A program made the position numbers and the translations under genes. A stretch of 64,000 bases of DNA from Pseudomonas agarici (GTDB lineage Bacteria; Pseudomonadota; Gammaproteobacteria; Pseudomonadales; Pseudomonadaceae): NCBI RefSeq assembly GCF_900109755.1, contig NZ_FOAR01000013.1:62001-126000 (forward strand), written 5' to 3'. Shown here one piece after another: positions 26,980 to 36,907 of this stretch (its first letter is position 1; every line of letters starts with the position of its first letter). Under the pieces are notes generated by a model, which did no database searches, was not told the DNA's origin, and saw only the letters and a list, made by a program, of their open reading frames with translations.

Positions 26980-28422
26980 ATGAGCACAGCAATCAGTCCG
27001 ACTGCTTATAACTATAAGGTAGTCCGCCAGTTCGCCATCATGACGGTGGTCTGGGGAATCCTTGGCATGGGGCTCGGCGTATTCATCGCTTCTCAACTGG
27101 TCTGGCCGGAGCTGAATTTCGGTCTGCCGTGGACGAGTTTTGGACGCCTGCGCCCGTTGCACACCAGCCTGGTGATCTTCGCCTTCGCTGGTTGTGCATT
27201 GTTTGCCACCTCCTACTATGTGGTGCAACGTACCTGCCAGGTGCGATTGATCTCCGATAGCCTGGCGGCCTTCCACTTCTGGGGCTGGCAGGCAGTGATC
27301 ATCGGCGCCATCGTGACCCTGCCATTGGGTTACACCACCACCAAGGAATACGCCGAACTGGAATGGCCGTTGGCGATCCTCCTGGCGATCGTCTGGGTGG
27401 CCTACGCGCTGGTGTTCTTCGGCACTATCGTCAAGCGCAAGACCAAGCATATCTATGTCGGCAACTGGTTCTATGGTGCGTTCATTGTCGTCACCGCCAT
27501 GTTGCACATCGTCAACCACGCGTCCCTGCCGGTGAGCTTCTTCAAGTCCTATTCGGTCTACGCCGGGGCGACGGATGCGATGATCCAATGGTGGTATGGG
27601 CACAACGCGGTGGGTTTCTTCCTGACCACCGGGTTCCTCGGGATGATGTACTACTTCGTACCGAAACAGGCCGAGCGCCCGATCTACTCCTATCGCCTGT
27701 CCATCGTCCACTTCTGGGCACTGATCACCCTGTACATCTGGGCCGGTCCCCATCACCTGCACTACACCGCCCTGCCGGATTGGGCGCAGTCGCTGGGCAT
27801 GGCGATGTCGATCATCCTCCTGGCACCGAGTTGGGGCGGCATGATCAACGGCATGATGACCCTTTCGGGCGCCTGGCATAAGCTGCGCACCGACCCGATC
27901 CTGCGCTTTCTGGTGGTGTCGCTGGCGTTCTACGGCATGTCGACCTTCGAAGGTCCGATGATGGCGATCAAGACCGTCAACTCGCTCTCCCACTACACCG
28001 ACTGGACCATCGGCCACGTTCACGCCGGCGCCCTCGGCTGGGTAGCGATGATCTCCATCGGCGCGATCTACCATATGATTCCCAAGCTGTTCGGTCGCGC
28101 GCAGATGCACAGTGTCAGCTTGATCAACACCCACTTCTGGCTCGCGACCATCGGCACCGTACTCTACATCGCCTCGATGTGGGTCAATGGCATCACCCAA
28201 GGCCTGATGTGGCGAGCCATCAACGAGGACGGCACCCTGACCTACTCGTTCGTCGAAGCCCTGGTCGCCAGCCACCCCGGCTACATCGTGCGTGCCCTGG
28301 GCGGTGCGTTCTTCGCCAGTGGGATGCTGTTCATGGCCTATAACGTGTACCGCACCGTTCGTGCCTCGAATCCGGCTGAAGCTGAAGCCGCCGCTCAGAT
28401 CGCTGTCGTTGGAGCTCACTGA
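26980..28422 (+). CDS. ccoN: cbb3 oxidase catalytic subunit CcoN, intact copy
   Basis: A 480-residue heme-copper oxidase subunit I with about 12 membrane helices. It has all ligands: His61 for low-spin heme, HNAVG His208, PHHLH His258/259 for CuB, and HVHAG His346/348, one residue later than in the first copy. The frame is open upstream to 26905, but ATG 26980 gives the usual MSTAIS N-terminus. By order it corresponds to P. aeruginosa ccoN1, the more constitutive oxidase. It overlaps the ccoO start by one base. It is the only complete ccoN in the window, so oxygen reduction by both sets of partner subunits may depend on it. Confidence 0.97.
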   Translation: MSTAISPTAYNYKVVRQFAIMTVVWGILGMGLGVFIASQLVWPELNFGLPWTSFGRLRPLHTSLVIFAFAGCALFATSYYVVQRTCQVRLISDSLAAFHFWGWQAVIIGAIVTLPLGYTTTKEYAELEWPLAILLAIVWVAYALVFFGTIVKRKTKHIYVGNWFYGAFIVVTAMLHIVNHASLPVSFFKSYSVYAGATDAMIQWWYGHNAVGFFLTTGFLGMMYYFVPKQAERPIYSYRLSIVHFWALITLYIWAGPHHLHYTALPDWAQSLGMAMSIILLAPSWGGMINGMMTLSGAWHKLRTDPILRFLVVSLAFYGMSTFEGPMMAIKTVNSLSHYTDWTIGHVHAGALGWVAMISIGAIYHMIPKLFGRAQMHSVSLINTHFWLATIGTVLYIASMWVNGITQGLMWRAINEDGTLTYSFVEALVASHPGYIVRALGGAFFASGMLFMAYNVYRTVRASNPAEAEAAAQIAVVGAH

Positions 28423-29030
28423 TGAAGCACGAAGTCGTCGAGAAAAACATCGGCCTGCTAACCTTCTTCATGGTCATCGCTGTCAGCATCGGCGGCCTGA
28501 CCCAGATCGTCCCTTTGTTCTTCCAGGACGTCACCAACAAGCCGGTCGAAGGCATGAAGCCTCGCTCGGCCCTGGAACTGGAAGGCCGTGACCTCTACAT
28601 CGCCAACGGGTGTGTCGGCTGCCACTCGCAGATGATCCGCCCCTTCCGCGCTGAAACCGAACGCTACGGACATTATTCGGTTGCCGGTGAAAGCGTCTGG
28701 GACCACCCGTTCCTGTGGGGCTCCAAGCGCACCGGTCCAGACCTCGCCCGCGTTGGCGGTCGTTACTCCGACGACTGGCACCGTGCGCACCTGTACAACC
28801 CACGCAACGTGGTGCCCGAGTCGAAAATGCCGGCGTACCCGTTCCTCGTGGAAAACAAACTCGACGGCAAGGACACCGCAAAAAAAATGGAAGTCCTGCG
28901 CACCCTGGGCGTGCCTTACACCGACGAAGACATCGCCGGGGCGAGAGACGCCGTGAAGGGCAAGACCGAAATGGACGCGCTGGTGGCCTACTTGCAGGGC
29001 CTGGGCACCATCATTAAAAGCAAACGGTGA
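28422..29030 (+). CDS. ccoO: cbb3 oxidase monoheme subunit CcoO, second copy
   Basis: A 202-residue monoheme cytochrome c with one N-terminal membrane helix and CVGCH at Cys64. The start shares bases with the ccoN stop (TGATG), indicating coupled translation. The C-terminal part around residues 145-180 ([15 protein letters not shown]) differs from the first copy, while the heme domain is almost the same. Confidence 0.96.
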   Translation: MKHEVVEKNIGLLTFFMVIAVSIGGLTQIVPLFFQDVTNKPVEGMKPRSALELEGRDLYIANGCVGCHSQMIRPFRAETERYGHYSVAGESVWDHPFLWGSKRTGPDLARVGGRYSDDWHRAHLYNPRNVVPESKMPAYPFLVENKLDGKDTAKKMEVLRTLGVPYTDEDIAGARDAVKGKTEMDALVAYLQGLGTIIKSKR

Positions 29031-29035
29031 TCTGG

Positions 29036-29221
29036 ATGGATATCGGGATGATTCGTGGCCTGGGCACCGTCGTGGTGATGGTGGCCTTTATCGGCCTGGC
29101 GTTGTGGGTGTTCAGCCCCAAGCGCAAGTCGGAGTTTGACGACGCGACTTTGCTGCCTTTCGCGGATGACCCCGAAGCCATCAAGCACGTCGAGCAAGCT
29201 TCTAGGAGTAACAAAGAATGA
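29036..29221 (+). CDS. ccoQ: cbb3 oxidase small subunit CcoQ, second copy
   Basis: A 61-residue single-helix protein starting [11 protein letters not shown]. The frame can also start at GTG 29027, but the ATG gives the form usual for Pseudomonas CcoQ. The segment [12 protein letters not shown] follows the helix. The stop overlaps the ccoP start by 4 bp. Confidence 0.9.
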   Translation: MDIGMIRGLGTVVVMVAFIGLALWVFSPKRKSEFDDATLLPFADDPEAIKHVEQASRSNKE

Positions 29222-30192
29222 CTACGTTCTGGAGTCTGTACGTCACAGTCCTCAGTCTGGGTACCATCTTCGCCCTGACCTGGCTGCTGCTGTCGACCCG
29301 CAAGGGCCAGCGCGCCGAGCAGACCGACGAGACAGTCGGCCACTCCTATGACGGGATCGAGGAATACGACAACCCGTTGCCGAAGTGGTGGTTCATGCTG
29401 TTCGTTGGCACCATCATCTTCGCCCTCGGCTACCTGGCGCTGTACCCGGGCCTGGGCAACTGGAAAGGCCTGTTGCCGGGTTATGGCTATCTGGACAACG
29501 ACCAGCAGGTCCCCTTCGCCGACGGCCAGACCGGCTGGACCGGCGTACATGAATGGGAGAAGGAAATGGCCCGCTCGGATGCGCGGTTCGGGCCGATCTT
29601 CGCCAAGTACGCCGCCATGCCGATCGAAGAAGTCGCCAAGGACCCGCTAGCCCTGAAAATGGGCGGTCGCCTGTTCGCGTCCAACTGCTCGGTATGCCAT
29701 GGCTCCGACGCCAAGGGCGCCTATGGCTTCCCCAACCTGACCGACAACGACTGGCGCTGGGGCGGTGACCCGCAAACCATCAAGACCACCATCATGGGCG
29801 GTCGCCATGCGGTCATGCCGGCCTGGGCCGAGGTAATTGGCGAACAGGGCGTGGCCGATGTGGCCGCCTTCGTGCTGACCAATCTCGACGGTCGCAAGCT
29901 GCCGGAAGGCGCCAAGGCCGACCCGGCCAACGGGCAAAAGCTCTTCGCCGCCAACTGCGTGGCCTGCCATGGTCCGGAGGGCAAGGGCACCCCAGCCATG
30001 GGCGCACCCAACCTGACGCACCCTGGTGCGTTCATCTACGGCTCGAGCTTCGCGCAACTGCAGCAGACCATTCGTCACGGTCGCCAGGGCCAGATGCCTG
30101 CCCAGGAACAGACCCAGGGCAACGACAAGGTCCACCTGCTGGCCGCCTATGTCTACAGCCTGTCCCATGGCGACAACAAGCCCGCGGAATAA
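29218..30192 (+). CDS. ccoP: cbb3 oxidase diheme subunit CcoP, second copy
   Basis: A 324-residue diheme cytochrome c with two N-terminal membrane helices and heme sites CSVCH at Cys157 and CVACH at Cys247. It contains a 12-residue insertion ([12 protein letters not shown] region) missing from the first copy. An AGGAG ribosome site precedes the ATG. It is the last gene of the operon and is followed by an intrinsic terminator. Confidence 0.96.
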   Translation: MTTFWSLYVTVLSLGTIFALTWLLLSTRKGQRAEQTDETVGHSYDGIEEYDNPLPKWWFMLFVGTIIFALGYLALYPGLGNWKGLLPGYGYLDNDQQVPFADGQTGWTGVHEWEKEMARSDARFGPIFAKYAAMPIEEVAKDPLALKMGGRLFASNCSVCHGSDAKGAYGFPNLTDNDWRWGGDPQTIKTTIMGGRHAVMPAWAEVIGEQGVADVAAFVLTNLDGRKLPEGAKADPANGQKLFAANCVACHGPEGKGTPAMGAPNLTHPGAFIYGSSFAQLQQTIRHGRQGQMPAQEQTQGNDKVHLLAAYVYSLSHGDNKPAE

Positions 30193-30219
30193 ACTCCCGG
30201 CTCGCCGCTCCACCCATGA

Positions 30220-30252
30220 CCCCGTCGGTGCAGACTGGCGGGGCCTTTTTTA
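30220..30252 (+). terminator. Rho-independent terminator after the second ccoP
   Basis: CCCCGTC pairs with GGCGGGG (one G-T pair) and is followed by CCTTTTTTA. It closes the second ccoNOQP operon, so ccoG needs its own promoter. Confidence 0.85.
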
Positions 30253-30316
30253 TCCGCAAGCGCTCTATCACGTGGGTAATCCGCATGCTAGGCCAGGCGA
30301 TTTCATCTATAGTCAA

Positions 30317-30330
30317 TTGACCTGCATCAT
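30317..30330. promoter_or_regulatory. Candidate Anr/Fnr box upstream of ccoG
   Basis: TTGAC-CTGC-ATCAT matches TTGAT-N4-ATCAA at 8 of 10 positions, 163 bp before ccoG. Anr control of the assembly genes would fit their neighbourhood with anr. Confidence 0.4.
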
Positions 30331-30372
30331 GTTTTGTTACATTTGCTGCACTATTCGGATCGCTCCCTCAAC

Positions 30373-30387
30373 GCGACCAAAGGTCGC
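30373..30387. promoter_or_regulatory. GCGAC-N5-GTCGC site upstream of ccoG
   Basis: GCGAC-CAAAG-GTCGC has the same half sites and spacing as 26700-26714, and the flanking bases (ACGCGACCAA, GTCGCACC) are shared too. It is a RegA/RoxR-type candidate 106 bp before ccoG. Confidence 0.5.
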
Positions 30388-30492
30388 ACCCTTGAGCCAG
30401 AGTGACAGGCGTATCATTACGCCACTGCACTACCCTTTCTGATCGCGGTCGGCATGTACTGACCGAGGCTTTTCCCCCTACCGTGGGATGCA

Positions 30493-31911
30493 ATGATGAG
30501 CAAGCAAATTCCGGTACACGACGTTACTCCGCCTGCACAGCACTCGAACAACACCGTCGATCTCTACGCTTCACGCGAAAAAATCTACACCCGTGCCTTC
30601 ACTGGCCTGTTCCGCAACCTGCGGATAGCCGGCGGTGCCGCGCTGTTCCTGCTGTATTTCGGGACCGTATGGCTGGACTGGGGTGGCCACCAGGCGGTCT
30701 GGTGGAACCTGCCCGAGCGCAAGTTCTTCATCTTCGGTGCAACCTTCTGGCCCCAGGACTTCATCCTGCTCTCCGGCATGCTGATCATCGCCGCCTTCGG
30801 CCTGTTCTTCATCACCGTCTACGCCGGGCGCGTCTGGTGCGGCTACACCTGCCCGCAAAGCGTCTGGACCTGGATCTTCATGTGGTGCGAAAAGATCACC
30901 GAAGGCGACCGCAACCAGCGCATCAAGATCGACAAGGCGCCCATGAGCGCCAACAAATTCCTGCGCAAGTTCGCCAAACACAGCCTCTGGTTGTTGATCG
31001 GCTTCGTCACCGGCATGACCTTTGTCGGTTACTTCTCGCCGATCCGTGAACTGATTATCGACTTCTTCACCGGCCAGGCCGATGGCTGGTCGTATTTCTG
31101 GGTCGCTTTCTTCACCCTCGCCACCTACGGTAATGCCGGTTGGCTGCGCGAGCAGGTGTGCATCTACATGTGCCCTTACGCACGCTTCCAGAGCGTAATG
31201 TTCGACAAGGACACGCTGATCGTCTCCTACGACCCACGCCGTGGCGAAGATCGTGGCCCACGCAAGAAAGGTATCGACTATCAGGCTCAGGGCCTGGGCG
31301 ACTGCATCGATTGCACAATGTGCGTACAGGTCTGCCCCACCGGCATCGACATCCGCGACGGCCTGCAGGTCGAATGCATCGGCTGCGCCGCCTGCATCGA
31401 CGCCTGCGACAGCGTCATGGACAAGATGGAATACCCACGCGGCCTGATCAGCTACACCACCGAACACAACCTCTCCGGGCAGAAGACCCAGCATTTGCGG
31501 CCACGCCTGATCGGTTATGCAGTGGTTCTGCTGGCAATGATCAGCCTACTGGTGAGTGCCTTCTTCATGCGCTCGCTGGTGGGTTTCGACGTCAGCAAGG
31601 ACCGTGTGCTCTATCGCGAAAATGCCGAGGGGCGGATCGAAAACGTCTACAGCCTGAAGATCATGAACAAGGACCAACGCGACCACACTTACGTCCTCGA
31701 CGCCAGTGGCCTGCCGGACCTGAAGCTGCAAGGCCGGCGTGAGATCAAGGTACCCGCTGGCGAGATTTTCAGCATGCCGGTCGAACTGTCCAGCGCCCCC
31801 GAACAACTGCCGTCGAGTACCAATGAGGTGAAATTCATTCTCCGCGATGCCGATGACGACAGCGTCCACATTGAAGCCAAGAGCCGATTCATCGGTCCAC
31901 AAATTCGCTAA
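30493..31911 (+). CDS. ccoG: Cytochrome oxidase accessory protein CcoG (Cu reductase-type ferredoxin)
   Basis: A 472-residue polytopic inner-membrane protein of the CcoG/FixG/RdxA family, which reduces Cu(II) to Cu(I) for cbb3 assembly. It has several membrane helices (about residues 38-58, 85-112, 160-180, 338-360). Two iron-sulfur motifs lie in the cytoplasmic part: CIDCTMCVQVCP from Cys271, and CIGCAACIDACD. A periplasmic Ig-like tail occupies the last 100 residues. Two adjacent ATG codons could start it (30493 or 30496). It heads ccoG-ccoH-ccoI-ccoS, all needed for oxidase maturation. Confidence 0.96.
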   Translation: MMSKQIPVHDVTPPAQHSNNTVDLYASREKIYTRAFTGLFRNLRIAGGAALFLLYFGTVWLDWGGHQAVWWNLPERKFFIFGATFWPQDFILLSGMLIIAAFGLFFITVYAGRVWCGYTCPQSVWTWIFMWCEKITEGDRNQRIKIDKAPMSANKFLRKFAKHSLWLLIGFVTGMTFVGYFSPIRELIIDFFTGQADGWSYFWVAFFTLATYGNAGWLREQVCIYMCPYARFQSVMFDKDTLIVSYDPRRGEDRGPRKKGIDYQAQGLGDCIDCTMCVQVCPTGIDIRDGLQVECIGCAACIDACDSVMDKMEYPRGLISYTTEHNLSGQKTQHLRPRLIGYAVVLLAMISLLVSAFFMRSLVGFDVSKDRVLYRENAEGRIENVYSLKIMNKDQRDHTYVLDASGLPDLKLQGRREIKVPAGEIFSMPVELSSAPEQLPSSTNEVKFILRDADDDSVHIEAKSRFIGPQIR

Positions 31912-31922
31912 GGGAATCCACG

Positions 31923-32462
31923 ATGTCCGTCGCCACCGCCACCAGCCCCTGGTACAAGCACCTTTGGCCCTGGATCATTATCGCCATCCTGGCCTGCTCG
32001 GTGACCCTGACCCTGTCTATGGTGACCATCGCGGTGAAGAACCCGGACAACCTGGTCAACGACAACTACTACGAGGCCGGCAAGGGCATCAACCGCTCGC
32101 TGGACCGTGAGCTGCTGGCCCAGACCCTGCAGATGCGGGCCAACCTACGCCTCGACGAAGTCACCGGCGAAGTCGACCTGCGCCTGAGCGGCGCCAGCTA
32201 TCCGGCGACCCTGCAACTCAACCTGATCTCGCCGACCCAGCCGCAGAAGGATCGACGGATCATCCTGACCCGTAGCGAGACCGAACAAGGGCGCTATATC
32301 GGCCAGTTGAGCGACAAGGTCGAAGGCCGGCGTTTCGTCGAGCTGCTGGGCAAGCAGGACGACAGGACCTGGCGTATGTTCGAGGAAGAGCAGGTCAGCC
32401 ACGACCAAGACCTGCTGCTGGGCGACGAGCCACTGCAAGGCGCCGAAGACCTCGCCAAGTAA
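31923..32462 (+). CDS. ccoH: cbb3 oxidase assembly protein CcoH (FixH family)
   Basis: A 179-residue protein with one N-terminal membrane helix (residues about 16-38) and a periplasmic beta-rich domain. The KNPDNLVNDNYYEAGKGINR segment after the helix is the FixH hallmark. CcoH binds the oxidase during assembly, in particular its CcoN/CcoO core. It starts 11 bp after ccoG. Confidence 0.92.
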   Translation: MSVATATSPWYKHLWPWIIIAILACSVTLTLSMVTIAVKNPDNLVNDNYYEAGKGINRSLDRELLAQTLQMRANLRLDEVTGEVDLRLSGASYPATLQLNLISPTQPQKDRRIILTRSETEQGRYIGQLSDKVEGRRFVELLGKQDDRTWRMFEEEQVSHDQDLLLGDEPLQGAEDLAK

Positions 32463-32505
32463 CCTCGCTCGCCACCGAAGTCCGCTTGCCGGAATTGATT
32501 GACCG

Positions 32506-34965
32506 ATGGCCCCTATGACCCGTCCCGTACCCTGCTACCACTGCGCCCTGCCGGTCCCCGCTGGCAGTCGCTTCACCGCGGTCGTCCTCGATGAAACCCG
32601 CGAATTCTGCTGTCCCGGCTGCCAGGCTGTGGCCGAAGCTATCGTCGCCGGCGGTCTGGCGCATTACTACAGCCACCGCAGCGAACCCTGCGCCAACCCC
32701 GCCGTGCTGCCGGTGCAACTGCCGGACGAACTGGCGCTATACGACCGCGCCGATGTGCAGCAACCCTTTGTCCACCACGATGGCGAGCTTGTCGAAGCCA
32801 CCTTGCTGATGGAGGGCATCAGTTGCGCCGCCTGCGGCTGGCTGATCGAAAAACACCTGCGCAACCTGCCGGCCGTGGCCGAGGCGAGCCTGAACCTGTC
32901 CAATCATCGGTTGCAGGTGCGCTGGATCGACAGCCAACTGGCCCTGAGTACATTGCTCGTCGAGCTACGCCAGATCGGCTACGCCGCCCACCCTTACCAG
33001 CCCGACCGCGCCAGCGAACAATTGGCCAGCGAAAACCGCAAGTCCTTGCGCCAGCTAGGCCTGGCCGGCTTGCTGTGGTTCCAGGCAATGATGGCGACCA
33101 TGGCCACCTGGCCGGAATTCAATATCGACCTGAGCCCCGAGCTGCACACCATCCTGCGTTGGGTCGCACTGTTCCTCACCACCCCGATTGTCTTCTACAG
33201 CTGCGCGCCGTTCTTTCGTGGCGCTCTGCGCGACCTGCGCACCCGGCACCTGACCATGGACGTCTCGGTCTCGCTGGCGATCGGCAGCGCTTATTGCGCC
33301 GGGATCTGGACCGCGATCAGCGGCGTCGGCGAGCTGTATTTCGATGCCGTGGGCATGTTCGCCCTGTTTCTGCTCACCGGTCGTTACCTTGAGCGTCGCG
33401 CCCGCGAGCGCACGGCGGCGGCCACCGCGCAACTGGTCAATCTGCTGCCGGCTTCCTGCCTGCGCCTGCTCGCGGACGGCCAGAGCGAACGAATCCTGCT
33501 CAGCGAACTGCGCCAGGGCGACCGCGTGTTGGTGCATCCCGGCGCCGTATTGCCGGCGGACGGCAGGATTCTCGACGGCCAGTCGAGTATCGATGAATCG
33601 CTGCTGACCGGTGAATACCTGCCGCAACCGCATGCTCCGGGGGACGCGGTCACCGCCGGCACGTTGAACGTCGAGGGAGCACTGACGGTCGAGGTCCTGG
33701 CCCTCGGCCAGGACACCCGCCTGTCCGCAATCGTTCGCCTGCTGGAGCGCGCCCAAAGCGAAAAACCACGCCTGGCAAAGATCGCCGACCGCGCCTCGCA
33801 ATGGTTCCTGCTGCTGTCGCTGATCGCAGCAGCGGCCATCGGCCTGCTCTGGTGGCAGCTCGACCCGGAGCGGGCGTTCTGGATCGTTCTGGCGATGCTG
33901 GTGGCAACCTGCCCATGTGCGCTATCGCTGGCCACTCCGACAGCGCTGACCGCCGCCACCGGCACACTGCACAAGCTCGGCCTGCTGCTGACTCGCGGCC
34001 ATGTCCTCGAAGGTCTGAATCAGATCGACACGGTGATTTTCGACAAGACCGGCACCCTGACCGAGGGCCGCCTGACCTTGCGCACCATCCAGCCATTGCG
34101 CGAGTTGGACAGCGAGTACTGCCTGGCTCTAGCCGCCGCCCTGGAAAGCCGTTCCGAACACCCGATTGCCAAAGCTTTCGGTCGCACCCCGCAAATCGCC
34201 GAAGATGTCCTGAGCACACCCGGACGTGGCTTGGCGGGCCGCGTCGGCGAACAGCAGCTACGTATCGGCCAGGCGGCTTTCGTCTGTGAGCTCAGCGGTT
34301 GCGCGATCCCCGCGCCGCCGCAGGCCAGCGGGCAATGGCTGCTGTTGGGCGACAGCCACGGCGCCCTCGCCTGGTTGGTTCTCGACGACCGACTGCGCAG
34401 CGATGCACCGGACTTGCTCGCGGCCTGTCGCGCGCGCGGCTGGCGGACCCTGTTGCTGTCCGGTGACAGCTCGCCGATGGTCGCCAGTATCGCCACGGAG
34501 TTGGGTATCGACGAGGCCCGTGGCGGACTGCGTCCAGAGGACAAGCTGCAAGTCCTGAAACAACTGCAACAACAAGGGCACAAGGTGTTGATGCTTGGCG
34601 ACGGCGTCAACGATGTGCCGGTCCTGGCCGCCGCCGATATCAGCGTTGCCATGGGCTCGGCCACGGACCTGGCGAAAACCAATGCCGACGCGGTACTGCT
34701 GTGCAATCGCCTGGATGCCCTGGCGCAGGCCTTCGGTCTGGCCCGCCGCACCCGTCGGGTAATCATCGAGAACCTGATCTGGGCGGCGCTGTACAATGGT
34801 CTCATGTTGCCGTTCGCCGCCCTCGGCTGGATCACTCCGGTGTGGGCCGCGGTCGGTATGTCCATCAGTTCGTTGACGGTGGTGTTGAATGCCCTGCGCT
34901 TGACTCGCCAACCGAGCCCGCCGGTCAACCAGGTCCTACCCGATACCCGCCCGCTGCCGGCCTGA
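32506..34965 (+). CDS. ccoI: Copper-translocating P-type ATPase CcoI (FixI/CopA2 type)
   Basis: An 819-residue P1B ATPase exporting Cu(I) from the cytoplasm for loading CuB. It has a Cys-rich N-terminal zinc-finger-like region (CYHC, CCPGC), a heavy-metal-binding domain with CAAC at Cys107/110, membrane helices with CPCAL from Cys469, the phosphorylation site DKTGT with Asp513, TGE and GDGVND. The N-terminal Cys-rich part separates assembly-type CcoI from detoxifying CopA. A second ATG at 32515 (MTRPVPCYHC) is an equally likely start. Confidence 0.96.
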   Translation: MAPMTRPVPCYHCALPVPAGSRFTAVVLDETREFCCPGCQAVAEAIVAGGLAHYYSHRSEPCANPAVLPVQLPDELALYDRADVQQPFVHHDGELVEATLLMEGISCAACGWLIEKHLRNLPAVAEASLNLSNHRLQVRWIDSQLALSTLLVELRQIGYAAHPYQPDRASEQLASENRKSLRQLGLAGLLWFQAMMATMATWPEFNIDLSPELHTILRWVALFLTTPIVFYSCAPFFRGALRDLRTRHLTMDVSVSLAIGSAYCAGIWTAISGVGELYFDAVGMFALFLLTGRYLERRARERTAAATAQLVNLLPASCLRLLADGQSERILLSELRQGDRVLVHPGAVLPADGRILDGQSSIDESLLTGEYLPQPHAPGDAVTAGTLNVEGALTVEVLALGQDTRLSAIVRLLERAQSEKPRLAKIADRASQWFLLLSLIAAAAIGLLWWQLDPERAFWIVLAMLVATCPCALSLATPTALTAATGTLHKLGLLLTRGHVLEGLNQIDTVIFDKTGTLTEGRLTLRTIQPLRELDSEYCLALAAALESRSEHPIAKAFGRTPQIAEDVLSTPGRGLAGRVGEQQLRIGQAAFVCELSGCAIPAPPQASGQWLLLGDSHGALAWLVLDDRLRSDAPDLLAACRARGWRTLLLSGDSSPMVASIATELGIDEARGGLRPEDKLQVLKQLQQQGHKVLMLGDGVNDVPVLAAADISVAMGSATDLAKTNADAVLLCNRLDALAQAFGLARRTRRVIIENLIWAALYNGLMLPFAALGWITPVWAAVGMSISSLTVVLNALRLTRQPSPPVNQVLPDTRPLPA

Positions 34966-34987
34966 GCCGTGCGGGCCTGGAGCAAAG

Positions 34988-35206
34988 ATGCCAGCTCTTT
35001 ACGTGATGATCCCAGCGGCACTGCTGATCGTCGCCATCGCCGTCTACATCTTCTTCTGGGCGGTGGACAGCGGCCAATACGACGATCTCGACGGTCCGGC
35101 CCACAGTATCCTGTTCGACGACCAGGACCCTAACCACCAGGCCGCCATCGAGGAGGCCAACGGGACTCCCCGCGACCACGACCAGCAGGCCCCTCCCCAT
35201 GCTTGA
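34988..35206 (+). CDS. ccoS: cbb3 oxidase assembly protein CcoS
   Basis: A 72-residue protein with one membrane helix (residues about 3-24, MIPAALLIVAIAVYIFFWAV) followed by the YDDLDGPAHSILFDD segment that defines CcoS. It is required for cofactor insertion into CcoN. It overlaps the next gene by 8 bp. Confidence 0.94.
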   Translation: MPALYVMIPAALLIVAIAVYIFFWAVDSGQYDDLDGPAHSILFDDQDPNHQAAIEEANGTPRDHDQQAPPHA

Positions 35207-35882
35207 ACTGGCGCCCCTGTTGGTCTCGGCGGTGATTCTCGGCTTGCTCGGCGGCGGTCATTGCCTGGGCATGTGCGGCGGCCTGATGGGTGCCCTGACT
35301 CTGGCGATTCCCCAGCAACAGCGAGCCCGACGCCTGCGCCTGCTACTGGCTTACAATCTAGGGCGGATTCTCAGCTACACCGCCGCCGGCCTGTTGATCG
35401 GCCTCCTCGGTTGGGCAGCGGCCAACAGTCCGGCGGCAATGCTGTTGCGGGTGCTGGCCGGCTTGTTGCTGATCGTCATGGGCCTGTACCTGGCCGGTTG
35501 GTGGAACGGCCTGATCCGCGTGGAAAGCCTCGGGCGCGGCCTGTGGCGACATATCCAGCCCGTCGCCAGCCGCCTGTTGCCAGTGTCTAGCCTGCCCCGA
35601 GCCTTGCTGCTCGGGGCATTGTGGGGTTGGCTGCCCTGTGGCCTGGTCTACAGCACACTGCTATGGGCAGCGAGCCAGGGCAATGCTGTCGACAGCGCGC
35701 TGCTGATGCTGGCCTTCGGCCTCGGGACCTGGCCGATCCTGCTAGCCACCGGGCTGGCGGCGGAACGGGTCACAGCGATCCTGCGCAAGCGCAGCGTGCG
35801 CCTGGGCGGTGGGTTGCTGGTTATGTTGTTCGGCTTGTGGACCCTACCCGGCCCTCATCAACACTGGTTGATGGGGCACTGA
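35199..35882 (+). CDS. SafE/TauE-like membrane transporter (DsbD-like fold)
   Basis: A 227-residue polytopic protein with about six membrane helices. The motif GGGHCLGMCGG near residues 16-26 is typical of the family that sits next to ccoS in many bacteria. Members are annotated as sulfite exporters, but a role in copper or thiol handling for oxidase assembly fits the operon position better; this is inference. The Cys in the first helix and LWGWLPCGLVY near residue 145 are well placed for metal or thiol chemistry. Confidence 0.85.
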   Translation: MLELAPLLVSAVILGLLGGGHCLGMCGGLMGALTLAIPQQQRARRLRLLLAYNLGRILSYTAAGLLIGLLGWAAANSPAAMLLRVLAGLLLIVMGLYLAGWWNGLIRVESLGRGLWRHIQPVASRLLPVSSLPRALLLGALWGWLPCGLVYSTLLWAASQGNAVDSALLMLAFGLGTWPILLATGLAAERVTAILRKRSVRLGGGLLVMLFGLWTLPGPHQHWLMGH

Positions 35883-36114
35883 TCCTTGTGACGAGCGAGG
35901 TCCTCGGAACGCTGCATCGTCCTGTCGGCCCGGTCGGGGTGCAGGGTGTTCGATGCCTACCTGGGACAGCAGCGTCGCCGGCGGCTTTCCCCCCAAATCA
36001 TCTAAAACTCAGATGACTGCGGACCGCTGTACCATCCCGGCACACGCTGGCCTCAAGAACTCCCACTGAGGTACCCTTACAGTTTATGCGTGTCACCCTA
36101 CAAGGATTTGAGAA

Positions 36115-36849
36115 ATGTCTGAGCCCGTGAAACTGCGCTCCCACAGCCAGGCTCATTGCAAGGATTGCAGCCTGGCTCCTCTCTGTCTGCCACTTTCACT
36201 GAATCTGGAAGACATGGATGCGCTGGACGAAATCGTCAAACGTGGGCGTCCGCTGAAAAAAGGCGAGTTCCTGTTTCATCAAGGCGACACCTTCAGCTCC
36301 GTTTATGCTGTACGTTCGGGGGCCTTGAAGACTTTCAGCCTGAGCGACGGTGGCGAAGAACAGATCACCGGCTTTCACTTGCCCAGCGAACTGGTCGGCT
36401 TGTCCGGCATGGATACCGAGACCCACCCCGTATCGGCCCGGGCCCTGGAGACCACCTCGGTCTGCGAGATTCCCTTTGAGCGCCTGGACGAACTGGCCCT
36501 GCAACTGCCGCCATTGCGCCGTCAGTTGATGCGAGTGATGAGCCGAGAAATCCGCGACGACCAGCAAATGATGCTGTTGCTGTCGAAAAAGACCGCTGAC
36601 GAGCGGATCGCTACCTTCCTGGTCAACCTTTCCGCACGTTTTCGCGCCCGCGGATTCTCCGCCCGGCAGTTCCGCTTGAGCATGTCGCGCCACGAGATCG
36701 GCAACTACCTGGGGCTGGCGGTGGAAACCGTATCCCGAGTGTTCACCCGTTTCCAGGTCAACGAACTGATCGTCGCCGAAGGCAAGGAAGTGCAGCTCCT
36801 CGACCCGATCCAACTCTGCGCGCTTGCCGGCGGTTCGCTCGAAGGCTGA
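36115..36849 (+). CDS. anr: Anaerobic regulator Anr (Fnr family)
   Basis: A 244-residue oxygen-sensing transcription factor. N-terminal Cys15, Cys18 and Cys24 ([10 protein letters not shown]) plus Cys117 are the usual 4Fe-4S ligands. A cyclic-nucleotide-binding-like domain lies at about 30-150, a dimer helix at about 150-180, and the HTH reads [20 protein letters not shown] (recognition residues E-x-x-S-R). Dimers bind TTGAT-N4-ATCAA, and candidates lie upstream of both cco blocks here. AAGGA precedes the ATG. In other Pseudomonas hemN lies immediately upstream; here it is missing. Confidence 0.97.
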   Translation: MSEPVKLRSHSQAHCKDCSLAPLCLPLSLNLEDMDALDEIVKRGRPLKKGEFLFHQGDTFSSVYAVRSGALKTFSLSDGGEEQITGFHLPSELVGLSGMDTETHPVSARALETTSVCEIPFERLDELALQLPPLRRQLMRVMSREIRDDQQMMLLLSKKTADERIATFLVNLSARFRARGFSARQFRLSMSRHEIGNYLGLAVETVSRVFTRFQVNELIVAEGKEVQLLDPIQLCALAGGSLEG

Positions 36850-36907
36850 TCCAGACACACGTCGCGGGTATACTGGGGCGCTTACAGCCTTCCAGGACAC
36901 CGCGACG

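Noticed and set aside
26947..28419. A 490-codon open frame on the minus strand across ccoN
   Set aside because: It is antisense to a conserved oxidase gene; low-complexity His/Asp/Gly/Arg composition is the shadow of biased codon use. No ribosome site or family.
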